From: Ancylostoma caninum
Taxonomy: Eukaryota; Nematoda; Chromadorea; Rhabditida; Ancylostomatidae
Reading direction: 5' to 3'
DNA: 64,000 nt
Assembly (NCBI GenBank): GCA_037903475.1
Contig: JBAJFG010000229.1
Location: 62,001 to 126,000, forward strand
Under the pieces are notes generated by a model, which did no database searches, had not been told where the DNA came from, and saw nothing but the letters and a program-made list of their open reading frames with translations. Both the position numbers and the translations under genes were made by a program. Each line of letters opens with the position of its first letter. Positions within the stretch are counted from its first letter, which is position 1. This document shows positions 30,266-43,800 of the stretch, piece after piece.

Positions 30266-32992
30266 AGGCACACTCCAGAAGCGAGCACTTGAAAATCCGT
30301 GTAACATGTGTACTTGTTAGAGCAACAGTAGACGAAAAGTAGACATTTAAACTTCTATGACGCCTTGCTACGCAAATCGACAGCGAGCCGCGCCCATTTT
30401 CTCCACAATGACATCTTCACGCAATTGGTCTCTTTCCAATCACTAATCAATTATAGGGTGTTCCAAAATTCCGGGAATATGTGTACAGCATGCGTTTTCT
30501 GACTTATCTCCGATTTTGGCGTTTTGTATGTATCCATCGTTTGCTGTTCTTCTGTTCACTCGCGAAGCTCCTTCCAAAACAATGCCGTATACCACTGATT
30601 ATCGGGATTTCTCAGCCGTCAGTTAACCACTGAATCGACTTTTCAAGAAGTGAGCATATTCGGACTATTCGCTCATTTGAGTTGTTCACAATCGCAGCTG
30701 TTCGAATAATTCGTTCATTCGAGTGCCTAGAGAAAGCTAATATTTGAACAGTTCGTTCTTTCGACCGTCTGAAAAATGGCAAATTCGAAATATTCGTTTA
30801 TTCGGCTTGAGAACACTTGATGTTCGAATAATGATGGTGTGATGGCCATTATAAAGAGCCACATGCATCCACTAAGAAGGTCATGCCTCAAAGGCTCGTT
30901 GCGATAACCAACAAATCCCTGATGAGATCCTGGTATGTCCCGAGGCCGATCTTTGTAGGTGTGAGTAAAAAAGTTTGGTAATGGCGGCCAAGAACGAAAA
31001 CTTTGAAAACTGTAGAGTTGGAATGGTATTGGACCGAATAGCCGACTCGAATGATTCATTCATTCGGTGGTTTCAGAAAGTCGGTTATTCGAAAGATTCA
31101 TCCATTTGGGTGGCCAAGAAAGTCCTACATTCGAATAGTTCGTTTAGTTGTGCATTTTGAAAAGTCTTTCATTGGAATCATTCAAGTGTTCGAATGTTTC
31201 AATAAGCTCCACATTCGGGCTGTTCAGAACTCAAATATTTCAAATTTTATGTTTTTCGAATTATTCAAAAATTCGAGTATTTCAAAAATCGTCGAATATT
31301 CCACTGTATAGTCTGCACCAGTTGATAAAGGCAATTAGACTTATTGATAATCATCTCAGAAATTTTAGAAAAAAATCTTGTGAAAACCCGCGGATAACGG
31401 CGTGCGGATCAAGCAGACCTCTTCTAGCGAATTTCCTCAGCCACTCTTCTTCGGGTCGGAAAAGTGTATGCGCAGGTAATTTTGGCAGTATTTCCGCGGA
31501 AACAAAAAAATCCAGAAAATTTTCGCGTGAATAGCGCACTTCGCAGTGGATGTTCTCTAAACTTTGAGTAAATCCGGTAAAAGTCAGTTCTCCCACATTT
31601 TCTTTCAAATCTTGCTTGTTTTCCTTCAGCACTTATCTTTCTCAGAATCCAAGTGGAAGCCTTCACTACGGAGCTTAAAAAATCCATTCATTTTGTCACA
31701 ACTGGCTAGTCATGCCAATACCTTATATTAGAGTTTGAAGATCTTCATGTTAGTCGTCTTCTACGAATGAGAAAACGTTTAGGAAGAAATATCCACCCGA
31801 GTTCTTTACACCCTAATCATTACGACTTCCTAACATGCACTGGAAAACGGCACTTCCCCGTTGAAGTTTCATTATTTTTTGCCTGGAATCAGCAATGGGA
31901 AATTTCTGTTTAAAATGCTATTATTCATCGGCTCTTCTTCAGTCTATGGCATAAGGTAGTAAGCCTGTCGCAGCCGTTCGTTGCTAGGCTCGATGGATGT
32001 GATCGGCTCGCCCGCGCTCGACTTGCCTCTCTGCTGTCGTCTCAGCTTCATTCGGCCATGGACTAACACTGATTAGAGGCCATCTCGTCCAGATGCTCTC
32101 ATAAAGTCGTGTTCTCTGTAAGCAGTTGTGGCCTGGGCTGCTGTTATATGCCCCTCTAGGAAGACTTCCTGGAGAAGAAAGCTTGTTTCTCGCTCCTGGT
32201 TCGCTCCAATTTTGGGGCAAACTTCCGTTATCTGGGTTTTTTCTTCAAAATCCTACCAAAGCAGCTCAAGAGGGGAAATCCAGGAAAGATGAATGCGCTT
32301 GCATACGGGCTCTAATAGGACGATTCTTCGTCTTTACCGTTCACTTCGGCTTCAATTCGGCTCGGATGTTCGTTCTAGCTAGCAATTCCTATAAGTTCAT
32401 CCACAGTTCGTACTCAGAACTGGATAGATGTGAAGCTTTACCTGTTAATCATAGCTGTCGTTGTTCTTCACGTGTTCATATCCGTGGAATATTCTGTGCC
32501 ACTTTGTGCCCTTAGTTAACGTGCTATTGAAGGTCGAAGACCAGCAGAGGTAACCGCTATGAACAAAAGCCACCGATCGTCTAAGAATTATAATATTAAA
32601 AAGTTCATGAAGAGCGGCTAAGATGGCTTCATCTCTGGAGCGCAGTTCATTGCTCCTCTTTTGTCTTTTTGTTCTTTCGAGTTTTGTTTTTTTTTTCTTT
32701 GAAAGCACCATGTTGTTATGCCCCGATAAGCTCGCAGAGTGATCAGGGCAGACTGCCAGAAAAAAATTCCTAATGGCTTACAACTACGCTCAAGACCAAA
32801 TAGAAATCGAATCACCTATTTAATTACCAGGTACGCTAATGATGTCAGGAATGAGCAAAATGTAGTTTTGTCCTCTCTACAGAGCAGTAAAAATCACAAG
32901 GTTACACATTTTTACACAGAAATAGGAGCAAAAACAAGATGAATGATAGCCGTAGAAGCAATATGCAAAAGGGATATCCCGCCAACCCCCGA

Positions 32993-33035
32993 CTGGTCTG
33001 CCGCTCCGAATATGTGGAGCGACGCGGCAGACCAG
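32993..33035. repeat. Hairpin (CTGGTCTGC family), copy 2
   Basis: CTGGTCTGCCGCTCC at 32993-33007 faces GGAGCGACGCGGCAGACCAG at 33016-33035. It shares its stem core with the hairpin at 29648. Confidence 0.85.
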
Positions 33036-33726
33036 CGAGGTGTGCAATCTCTTTCTGATAAGAAGTATAATTCCTGCAGAAAGCAGTCTTCAAAGGGGAT
33101 ATAACTATAGGGGCCCAAGCTACAAATCCATCTCTTTAATATTGAGTTTTGTTTTTAAAAAAAGCAGTCGTCTTCTCGCTTAGCCTCGTAGATGTAGAAT
33201 GAACTTATCAAAAACGCTGACATTTATGTATTTGTGCATGAAAATTTAATTTTGCGCCACATGGCAAGCTGCACAGTTCGGATGCCGATTTCAAAAATCT
33301 TGGGCACTCTTCTGGTGGTTCTGTTCGAAAAATCTCAAAAATTTCAGACTTGTAGCATCTGATCAACATTGTCTACTGAGATTATTTGGAGTGCTGTTGC
33401 ATATTGACGTTATTTGGTATGCTGATCACGATGTATCAATTTTATCTCGCAGCACACTCCTAATTCCCTGATAAAGGCAACGTCTTCTCCATCGTTACAG
33501 TAACCCGACCGTAGCCGTAGAAAGGTGGTCTTACGGTACAATATGAGGATTATTTTCGATCTCATCAAGTAGTATCAAGAGGCAAAGTTTGTGAGACTAT
33601 TTTTCAAATTTTTGGAGCAGAACTAGCCGAGTAGTAGTGAACCTTGGTTATTAGGAACAACTACACGTTTTAGATCCGAGGAAACTTTACCTGCCCCCAT
33701 ATACGGTATGATTCTATTTACTTCTT

Positions 33727-33946
33727 TGGGTAAAATGGAGTTGGGGGGGGGGGGGCACTTGGTATTAGTCGATAATATGACCTGTCCTACACGTTATGAC
33801 TTGTTTGCATTTCAGGTAAGTACTGTATATTAAGAGATCTAACATGTCAGAGCGTTCTGGACGTGTCAGCTAACAAGTCAGAACGTGCAGGACAGGTCAC
33901 ATTATCGACCAATACCAAGTGCCCTCCCCCAACTCCATTTTACCCA
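33727..33946. repeat. 220-bp foldback element
   Basis: The left arm GGGTAAAATGGAGTTGGG, a 13-G run, CACTTGGTATTAGTCGATAA and onward to GACTTGTT (about 33800) is mirrored from AACAAGTC (about 33870) to TTTTACCC at 33945. The right arm has only a short C run opposite the G run. It looks like a foldback MITE; a transcript would fold into a long hairpin. Confidence 0.85.
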
Positions 33947-34460
33947 TTTCTTCTTCCCCAGTAGCTCTGTACATAACTACCTCCCGTCCCTGGTGAAACA
34001 GCCCACAAAAACCCGTTCTGCACCAATTCATGCGTGCTGAAAAGCTTCTGTGATGTTCGATCCGTAATTGCACATACTGCGCACACCGCACGCCTGGGAA
34101 ATCAATCCGATCCGAGTGGACATGACTTGGAGCAGAGCGCTGAGAGATCAGGTGTTTCAACTTCATTGAAATGGTCCGGATGTGTGCCTCATCATCTCCT
34201 AATTTCGTTGAATATACCAGGTGCTAACAATTTTGCGCATGGGATGCCTCATTCCTCCCGTTTCCCTGGCAATCTACTCCATTCTATAGCCCAGAATTAT
34301 AAATTTGTAGTTATTCTCCTTTTAACCTTTTTCCTGCTCTTATTTCTGTGTTTTGCCATTCTTGTCGCTTTCCAATTCTGTTGTATATAATCGTTTTGGA
34401 ACTCATCTTTTCCTATTCATTGTGTGATTTGGTTGTGGATTTTCTTACGAAACGTTTTAG

Positions 34461-34859
34461 TTCGGATTTCACGCAAATCGTTTCGAAGAGTTACCGCTGC
34501 TGATAAAAAAGGTTGGACCAATGTCGTCGAGTGATGGAGGCGGTCGCGAATGCGAAAGCGGAGGGAATTCTGGAGATGAAGTGAGAGGTTTCCAGATGGT
34601 GAGAGCTTTATTACTCCAATTTATGAACCGCATTTTTCTTCTTCGTATTTTCTTCATGATTAGTGATATTTTATACCTTTTCTGTTTTTTAATTGGAAAT
34701 ACGCCTGTTGTTTAGGAGCAAGGACGCGCTGTGGACAGCCCACTTGGTCAGCTCGATCCGTCGAGAATAACGCATATGGTTGTCGACCAGGTCGGATTCG
34801 GTGGTTCTGGTGTGCAGCCAGACATTGGCAGATTTGTTGTACCGGGACCTCCTCATCAG
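34461..34859 (+). CDS. Q-rich gene: first two visible exons
   Basis: Acceptor AACGTTTTAG ends at 34460. The first ATG is at 34521 and opens an S/G/E-rich stretch up to 34598 (donor GTGAGA). The 60 nt before it are open in the same frame (FEELPLLIKKVGP just before the ATG), so either this is a trans-spliced 5' end with a 60-nt leader or the gene starts further upstream. The second exon, 34716-34859 (acceptor TTGTTTAG, donor GTGCGG), codes QLDPSRITHMVVDQVGFGG and a P-rich end, phase 0 throughout. Confidence 0.7.
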
Positions 34860-37800
34860 GTGCGGTGCTTATTGCAATTTGCGTGATGGTATTTTAATGA
34901 CGTTTTTTCCTTCTCTCGTTAATATTGCGTTAATTTTGATGTTGTGACACACCCCAGTGGTGTATCACATAAATAAGTATGGGAATCAACAGTGGTCAGG
35001 AGCCACGCGCGCGCCTCACCAACCATTTAGATGGGTAGAAACAAGGGGCATGGGAAGAAAGACAAGAACTATGGCGATTCGAGTGAAATGCGTCGGTGAG
35101 CAAAAAATTAGAGTTCCGCATTGCATACGGTGCATTCTTTGCTGAACCTTGCAGTCTCACAATGCCACCGGGGACACAGGGTGCTACACTCCTTGAGGAG
35201 TATACCGGCTACCTCATGTATCTATCCCATTACTCGTTATTACAGAAATCATGGACATTAGTGTTTTTTGCCATGGAGCTTCAAACAATGTGAACTGAAC
35301 GATTGTATAGTGATTTCGGTCACTAATGAAAACAAAAACGTCTTTTCGAAGCTCTTGACAAAGCCATCATGTTGCTACAAAATTTTCACAGTCGCAGTTT
35401 AACCCTGTAATTGTGGCGCATTTGTACGAACATTTTGAAGATTACTGACTCATTCCAATTATATCTCGTTCGATTTCTATATCACCACAGAATTTGTTCA
35501 GCAGTGGATTCGCTCTTCTCCTGCAGCAAGTCCGTCTGTCATGGCTTCGCCATCAAAAGGTATGGTACTTGATTTTTTTCCTACCGTGAAGTTCTTCGTT
35601 AAATTGCTCTTAGCTGGTGAAGCTCATGATGATATTCAGCGGCTTATGTCATTACATGAACACTACCTCAGTTCTTTCTTGAAATAATGTTAAGCTGCTT
35701 CCGCAATACGGGCTTTCCACATATTTCTCCTTGTATTCTTGTCTTCGGTGGTGCACAGACGCATATTCAGAACACTCATAAAACCTTGGATTTTATTGAA
35801 TGTGGCAAAATACTCTCAATTTTGCTTCATCTTTTTCTGTTTTCTTATGTGCATCTCAGCAACTATGTATTAAAACTAGTAAGTTTCTTTTTAATCTAAA
35901 TGGATACTTTTAGGAATCACCCGTTTGTCCATCAAGTCAAAGTTTGATACGTTTGCTATAAAAATCATTAGCCATTTGAACAGTTTCCCTGAAATGCAGT
36001 ATGCAGCGCTTTTCTCCTTCCAGTATTTATTTGTTGTGTGCGCTCGAGGTGCACCAAAATTAGAAAGTACTTCAGCAGAAGTGATAGAGCTGCCTCATTG
36101 AATGGTGATGTGCTGGAGAGATGTTCAATAATGTGTCTGAGAAAATCGTCCACAGGTCCAGATCAGATATTGTGATTTCTGAGGCCTATAGCCGGATATA
36201 ATCACGAGATTAGATGAATCCTGTTGATTTCGTTGGGGGTGATGCTATTATTGAGTTCTCGGAACAATTCCACAATTTTGGCGCAGCATGCTACAATTTT
36301 TGTTTCGGTAGATACGCGATTACGGTTGGAATTTTATTCTGTTGGTAACAAAGCAGCCGTTTTGATATCAATTCCTTATTTCCTCCACAATTCAACTAAT
36401 TCCGTTTTAACGTATCGGTTTCAAAATTTTTGTAAAGTGTCTTCGTTTTTCATTCTGAACTCACCTTTCATTTGTTGCTGCAATTGACTTGGAAAATGAT
36501 TGATTTAGTAAGGTTAGCGTGAGAAAACGTTTGGGTTTCGCCTATTTGACATGGAATCCGTATACTGAACACTTTTCATTGTTCTGGATTGGGGCAGTTA
36601 TTCTGTCTTCTCTTACCCCTTGACGATCTCCACTTGAATTTTGTTCCTTTCACTTGTAGCTATTGTCTGTGTCTGATAATGAAAGTTTGGTTTAGCACTG
36701 TGTTTACCGAGTGATTTTATATCAGCTAAACTGATTTTTCAACTTATTGCTTCTATGTAGATTTCGTGGCCTTTCACTGCTTTGTTTGTGCAGTGGTTTG
36801 GGTGTGGGTTCCAGCCATCTTCATAGTTTCTGACGCTGACTGTTATCGTCCACAACCTCAACCATCCCCTTGGCTGAGCACTCCGTCAGTTTTTTGAGGT
36901 GGGCCCCATGTGAGGGCGGCGGCGAGAGATGGGAGCAGGAGGGGAGGTGGCGGTGGTGAAGAGGGATGCCACCACACACAAACACGCCGAGTCGTGGGCC
37001 AGACGAAGACATAGAGAGTGCGCGGTAGGAACGCAGAGTAGGCTGAATGGGATACTTCTGCGGCCCCATGCCCTCTGTTTGTGGTCAGCTATCTGGAAGT
37101 TTTCACTGTAGCTTCGAAACCCACCGCCTCTGCACATTTCGATCGTTAGCTGTTTCCATCGCCGAATCGATCGCTTCCGGTCAGCCGACGCCGACCTGTT
37201 CGAGTCAGCACAACGCCTTTAACGCTGTTAATTGGGGTGTTTTCGTGAATTGTAGTAGTTTTGGTGACCGTTCGGTAGGTCACTGAGATGCGTGTACATC
37301 TAGGATGTACGGATAAGTTCCTTAGCAAAAGTTCCTTGTTCCTCAACTTGTTCGCGCGTTTAAACCATGGAGCCGTTCGTTTTTTTTTTTGTGTTTAGCA
37401 ATGCATTTAGAGAACCACAGTTATAAATCCGCTTAGGCCTTCGAGTCTTTTTCTGAATCTTTCTGAAAATTAATATATTTACTGCTGGAGACTTCTTAGT
37501 CTACTCTCACTCTTGGGCGATTAACTTATTTATCGTTTAATAGTGGTCGGGAAATGTCAAGGGAACAGACCGAAGTACTCGTCGTTCAGCAGTAGTGCCT
37601 ATGACGTTGAAGTGTTCATCTAATAAACGTTTAAATCTTGTGGAGCGATTTCTATGAGCAATGAAGCAGCGTCAGTATTTTAAAACACGTAAACGAAAAT
37701 TTTCACTGCGTTAATTTTTTTCTGGTCAGTATTTGGTTCAAAATATAAATGATACCCCTCAGACCTTTTTTGTTGTTGTTCTAAACGTATTTAGTGGTAG

Positions 37801-40800
37801 GGAGCTGTAATCTTCTTTGCGTTCGAGAAAAAAATATTGAAAACATACTGTACATAGGTTGTTTTTGATTCTATCTTGTCATTTAGCCACAAAGATGTTG
37901 GTACGGTGCGAAAGAGATTTGAAATTTGTGATCGGCATCCCAAATAACTTCCATATGTAAACTTCCAGCAAAAAAAGTTTGTGTGCTCGCACGCAAACCT
38001 ATCCATGTATGAACTGTAAATTGCTTTAAAGAATATTAATGTTTTCATTTGCTGTGTGTCATAGTAGAAGAAATAAAATATTCGCAACCATAATCCCCGA
38101 CCTTATAAGGTTTACTTCATTTCGAAATGCCACGAACACCAACTATCCTTTCTGTCAGTTGAAACGGATATCATTCACCCTGCACAGTTCTTTCGAATCT
38201 GTCCTCAGAACTTGCCAGGTGTCAAACTATATGTATTTCTGGTGTTGTCCTTTAAGCACTTTTGAAATCCGGAACTGCTCAGAATGCGTCTTGAGTTGGG
38301 TGAATAGTCTGGCCAGCGTCTTGACGGCCAGCGTTGCCTGGGCGTCGCATCCTGTTGGGCGCGCTCAGGCTGCTGCCTTGTCCATAAAATTCAGCATACG
38401 CTTTTCTTTCGTTAGCATCCTGTCCCTCTGGCCATTGGTTTTATGGCTGTGCTCGGGTTTACAACTTCTTTTAATGATAAGAGAGATTAGGTCCTTTGTC
38501 CTGACCAATTAGTAATGTTCGTTTCCAGCGAATGTTTTCTGTTCTAGCTACACCATCAAAGCTGCTGAGGTATAAGTCCTTGAATCGCTTGTATTTCAGC
38601 GATGGACGGTTGCGGTCAGATGCAACCGCGAATGGGTACTCCAACGAACGTCATGCATATTCAGCAAGGTGAGGTTATTTAGTAGGAAACGTAACCTGGA
38701 GATCAACCTTTCTTCCAGGAACAATCGGAAGTCCTTCAGTGGGTAGCGCACCTATGACACCACAACAAATTATGCAGCAGCAGGGGCTTATGCAAGGCCA
38801 GCAGACGCCTACAGGCCAATATGACCAAACTGGGGCATTCCCACAACAACAACAACAGCAAATGCCCCAAGGATATCCGCAAGGGATCTCTGAAAGTCCA
38901 GGTTTGTTTCAGTTCTGTTTTATGGTTTCATTTTCGCGCTTACAACAGTTGCCAACAATAAACAAACACCTGGGTTCTCTCTTATGTTTCTCTAAATGAC
39001 CCTGCAAAGGACTAATTTTTAGTTTCTAGAGTTTGGACGTGTTTTTTCTTCTTGCTTGTTGATTTGCAAGAGTTGTGAAAACAGAAACTCTCGACTATCA
39101 TATTTTCTCTGTATTTCAGGCGCTATGCACATGCAACAGCAGCAAATGATGGGAGCCGCTGGCGGCCAAGGTGATAGCTCACCGGGAATATATGCCAGAC
39201 AGCAGCAGATGATGGGGCAGCAGCAGCAACAACAACAGCAACAAATTCTAAGCCAACAGCAACAGCAGCAACAAATGATAGGACAGCAGGTCCGTTATTC
39301 CCTCGAATTGATAGAACTTTGTCTATTGTAGTATTGTAAGTTATTTTACATCTTGAGAGGAGATTTGAAGCCAGATCTGCCGCGATTGCAGAGCCAAATT
39401 TGGCCATGTTAAGAAAGGCAAAATCGTGCTTATGAAGTAGGCTAGAATTTCCCGTCTTATGAACTCTGAATTGTTGTAGATGATGGTGCAGCAGCAGATG
39501 GGTATGATGGGCGGAAATCCTCAGCAGTATTATGCACAACAAAATCCACAAGCACAGTGGACTCAGCAACAGCAACAGGTATGTAGTGTTTTATCGTTGT
39601 TCCGTCTTTATTTTTTTTTGCCATATTCGCTTTCTTCTTGGTTGATAAGGCTTCTTTGCGAAAGTTTTCCTATTTTTTAATATAGATGTCATGTTTTTAT
39701 TTCGTTACTTATTGAGATTAGATTCATTTTATAGGTGTTGTACATTTCCAACTAGGCCCTATTGATTTTATGCATGTTGAAGTTTCCATCTACTGCCCTA
39801 CACCAGTTAAGCTAAGAGGGAATAGGATGCTGGGCTTGATCATATTGAAAGGGTTCAACAGTTTCCCTTTTTCTGGCTAAACACGTGAAAAAATTGAGAT
39901 GTAACTAGAAATATGTCCTTCAAAAATTCAATTTTTTGCTGATTCCCCACATTGAGGGCTGGAAGCAACTAAAATCATCCCACGCTCGCTAATGCTTGAT
40001 GGAATATCCTTTATGGTTGCTCAAAACTACTTTTGTATCCGTCTAACCAAAATCCTCACTCGATTTCTTGTGTTCGCTATTCTTTTTTCAGACTCCAAGT
40101 ATGGCTGCACATTCGGTCACGTCCGTTAAATTTTTCTTGTTTCTACTAAGTTTTTGAATTTTTCCTTTTTTGTTTCCTCGTGAATCTTTGTCTGGAAAGG
40201 TAAGCAGCTAAGATTTCTGTATGGTTACTCAGAACTCTTCTCTCTCAATTGTTTGCAAGGGCGCCCACTTCGAAATTTGAGGAGATCTCCTCAGCGCTGA
40301 GCAAAATACGGCAAATATGCTATTTTTTTCTGTTATCTTACTCCGTTCACCGTGTGGTTGAAGTCATTATTTGAAAGTAGCTGAAAGAGAAAGCTTTGTG
40401 CTCATGCAACTGTATGAAGAAGTTTAGTGCATATTAGCTGAGGGTTTCAACTACTATTATGTATGCTCTTTCTATTTGGATAGTATAATGATGTCATGTG
40501 CAGTTTATGCGAGCCAGAGAAACCAATTTTAGATGCAGCAGGCACATTTTGTTCGACAGCCGCAGGTGATTGGCGGTGGTCCGGGTCAGCGTGTGATGAT
40601 CCAGCGTGTTCCATATCCACCTGGTACAGGTAACGTTTCTGTTATTTCATAAGTGTTAGAGGTTTTGATGTAGCCTAACGACGTCCATATGCTCACTATT
40701 CATCTTTTTCCTTGTTTTTGTTTTCGTTCTTATGCCCCTATTTTCATTCTTCTTCCACGTAACCTTTCGTAAAGTGTTGATGCCGGCTTTCTTCTTATAA

Positions 40801-43800
40801 CAGCGAAATTGCGACCGCTTTCGATGTTCTGCTGCATCTATTACCACATTCCAAACAGTTTTGAACATATAACCTGCCGCATACCTGCCAAAGTTCATGT
40901 TTTTACAATAGCTTATGTGCTGGTCTGCATTTTTGTTGTTTATGCTGGTGGCCGATTGGATATCCTGTTTTGTTGTTGTTGGCGCTATTCCCGATGAAAT
41001 ATACAAGACCTGATCATATGAATTCGTTAGTTTGTAAGGTTCCTTCGGGAGCATATAGCTTGGAATGTGCACATATGATCACCTTTTTTCTATATATTCA
41101 CATGTGCTAAGTCGGTCGCTACAGATTGTTGGTGCAGAGATGAGCAACTCAGCTGGTTTTAAGCACAACGTTCTCACAAAGTCGCCGTTCATTCGTTCTT
41201 TAGCTGACGAGCAGCCACTTTACAGTTTGATGTTTCGCATTCTCGGATAACAATGCTCGCTCCGAAGCTTCATCGTTGTGAAAGCTTCATTTCTGCCATC
41301 TAGCTCTTCACTAGATTCTTCCTATAGAAGACCTATTCTTATTGTCCATTGTGAGAAATTTTCCATGGAAAATGGGTTTTCAATATATCTTTTCTATATA
41401 TTTGAATATCTTCATCCTCCCTGATCGGTTTTTTTACTTGAAAGGTCGTGTAAAGTTCCCGCGGCAGTTGCTAATGATTAAAGATTGCTGATGAGCCGAT
41501 AATGTTTGTCCCGTACTGCTCCATCCATGAATTGCCACTGATATTTGCAGAGTACTAGGCCTCCATTGTGGATAGAGGCAGTGGATCCGCCAATGCAGCG
41601 TGGATGAAATATTAATAGTGAATGACTGCCTTTCTTCTCCTGTTTGTGTGGGCTATTTTTCGTGCTTGGAGCTAGTCTACATAGGAGCGTTCCGTGCCTC
41701 ACCATTTGGCATCCATTTTCTGTGAAACCTGACCCGATGCGGCTGCAGTTTCAATCAAGCAAAAGACATTTTACTGGCTTTTATGCCATACTGAAACGCC
41801 GAGCCTTCCTTTCGTCATGTAGCTTCCATTTACCTTTTTTTATTGTGCGATTCTGCTCCAATCCGAGATCTCCTCAAAATTCATAACTCGTTTTTTTCGT
41901 GTTGGGATCAGCTCGTTTAACGATTTTTTTGGGCAAAATCCTGTTCTTCCAGCATTTCTGACATCCGCAGCTTTCAACCGACATAAAATTTCTTTTTGTT
42001 GCTCCATGGCGAAATTTAATGGATGTATTGCTGTCGTTTTCCTTTCATCCTGCCAGATATTGCTGAGTGTTCCCTTGAGGATCTTCTGCTTTTCGAAGCT
42101 TGTATAATCTCATCTCCATTGTCTTTATTAGCACGACGAAAATTGCCTATTTTTCCTAGATGATTCAAAAAATTTCTTCTTCTTTTGTTACCCTTTCATG
42201 TTTGTAACAGGATCAAGTTTGTGATGATAGATAACCGAGAGGGGGAGGGCACTAATGGGCAGAAGAATATCATGGGGTGTTGGAACCAGGATGAATATAA
42301 GAGGGGTCATATTTCCGCTAACATAGGAAGAGGACACTTCGTGGGGAGGGTGGGGGGCGGTGTCGCTATGATGGGGTAGAGGTCTGTAACCAGAAGGGAG
42401 GATTTGTCTTGCTGGATGTCGTTGTTTCATGACGACAAATTTGTATGCAGAGAGGCGGAGTGGGTCGTATTTTGCTAGTTGACGGACCCGGGGGAGGGGG
42501 GGGGGGGTGGTGGTGACGAGTCAACTTTATCTCATCGTCAAGCTTGTCTCTCGTTTTGCGTGACATTCGACGTTCTGAAGCAGGGAAAAGTAAGCCTGTA
42601 GACAGTTATCTGTAGCGGGTTTAAGCTTTTATGAAAGGTGGAGGATTAAAACCGAGTGGTTTCCTTTGTTGGCAATATGGAATCACAGCTACTTGCGTGG
42701 GATATCTAGTACATGACTCACTACCTATGACTCTGAACACCGCTCTCACAAATGGATGTTTTCCCATGATGTATAGGAAGAATGGATCATGGAAGACGCC
42801 AGCTCATTTGACTCCTTCATTTTCTTTCTTTTTTTGAAAGATGTTTCGAGTTTTTTCTTGTGATTTGAGCTTTGGAAGGAATGACTGGGCTTGAGCATGT
42901 GGTCCGCGCCCAGCTCGTGCTCTTCGCAACGGAGGCATTGTTCGCCGACGTCTCTCGGAGCGCATCCACAAAGCGGCCGTTTTTGCTCGCTGCGCTGTAA
43001 CAGCGTTAGCATTCTTATTGTGCTCAGTCCTGGTGTTTTAGAAGAGATCCACCATTCTGCCCGATAGTTCGAGTCTCAGAGATCTTATCCTGAGTTCACA
43101 TATTTTTCGGTGATTTTTAGATAAGCGGATTTGATCTTTTTGCAGATGTATCTGTGGATCATTCTTGGCTGAGAATCATAGCTGCATCTGGTTAATTCTT
43201 TGATTCCTGTTAAAGTGATTCTCAAAATTATTGTTCGTTTCCACATAAAGCAAGAGTTGCATTGCTGCCATTTGAACTATTTGTTAGTCGAAATTGTGGA
43301 TGTTTGGAGTAGCGTGTAGTGGAAATAGTGATAGCTACACTTTCCAAATATGATTTTTGCAATATTTCTGTAGCTTTTATGTCATAGAGTATGGAACGCA
43401 AACGTATGTGTAGTGTATGTGTAGCGACGAATAGGCTGTCGCGTTTACACAATAATGAGGCTACTTTGTGCCATTCGGAAACTGCTTTCTGTGTGGAGGT
43501 GATCCCGAGGGAGCAGCGGTCCGGAGATGGCGCCGCCTTGACTCTGAAGAAAGCTGTCCCCACTTTGAAGGCTGTCGTTGCTCTATCGTTTGTCCGACTT
43601 GGCTGATCTATCCAGAGTTGATGTAGACCCTTTCTCAGGGTTTGTGCTTAGATATTAGTCTTCTTCACTTGTAACTATGAAATGGCTTTACTAGATTAGT
43701 TACTTCATCTTTGTTATTGTTATTGTGTAATTAGGCTTCTTCTGTTTTTCTTTTGAGTTTAATTTGTCTTTTTTCCCGCTTTTAACGAGGGAAAATGGAA

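Larger units (their letters stand above)
30266..34460. other. Intergenic or upstream intronic, no gene seen
   Basis: From 30610 to 31310 there are many degenerate TTCGAAT/ATTCGAA motifs, like a decayed version of the hAT-like satellite. The minus-strand frame at 31351-31632 (93 codons) has a fairly normal amino-acid mix but no domain I know and no splice context. Hairpins lie at 32993-33035 and 33727-33946. Confidence 0.45.

Noticed and set aside
31351..31632. Minus frame of 93 codons with a normal amino-acid mix
   Set aside because: No domain, start context or splice partner; kept only as a note in the intergenic entry.
34957..35293. Possible extra exons of the Q-rich gene (for example from 35157)
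   Set aside because: No donor gives a phase compatible with the exon at 35502, which already joins directly to 34859.
39123..39575. 150-codon minus frame opposite the Q-rich exons
   Set aside because: Antisense of CAG/CAA repeats gives an L/V-rich frame; the plus strand has splice sites and matching phases.
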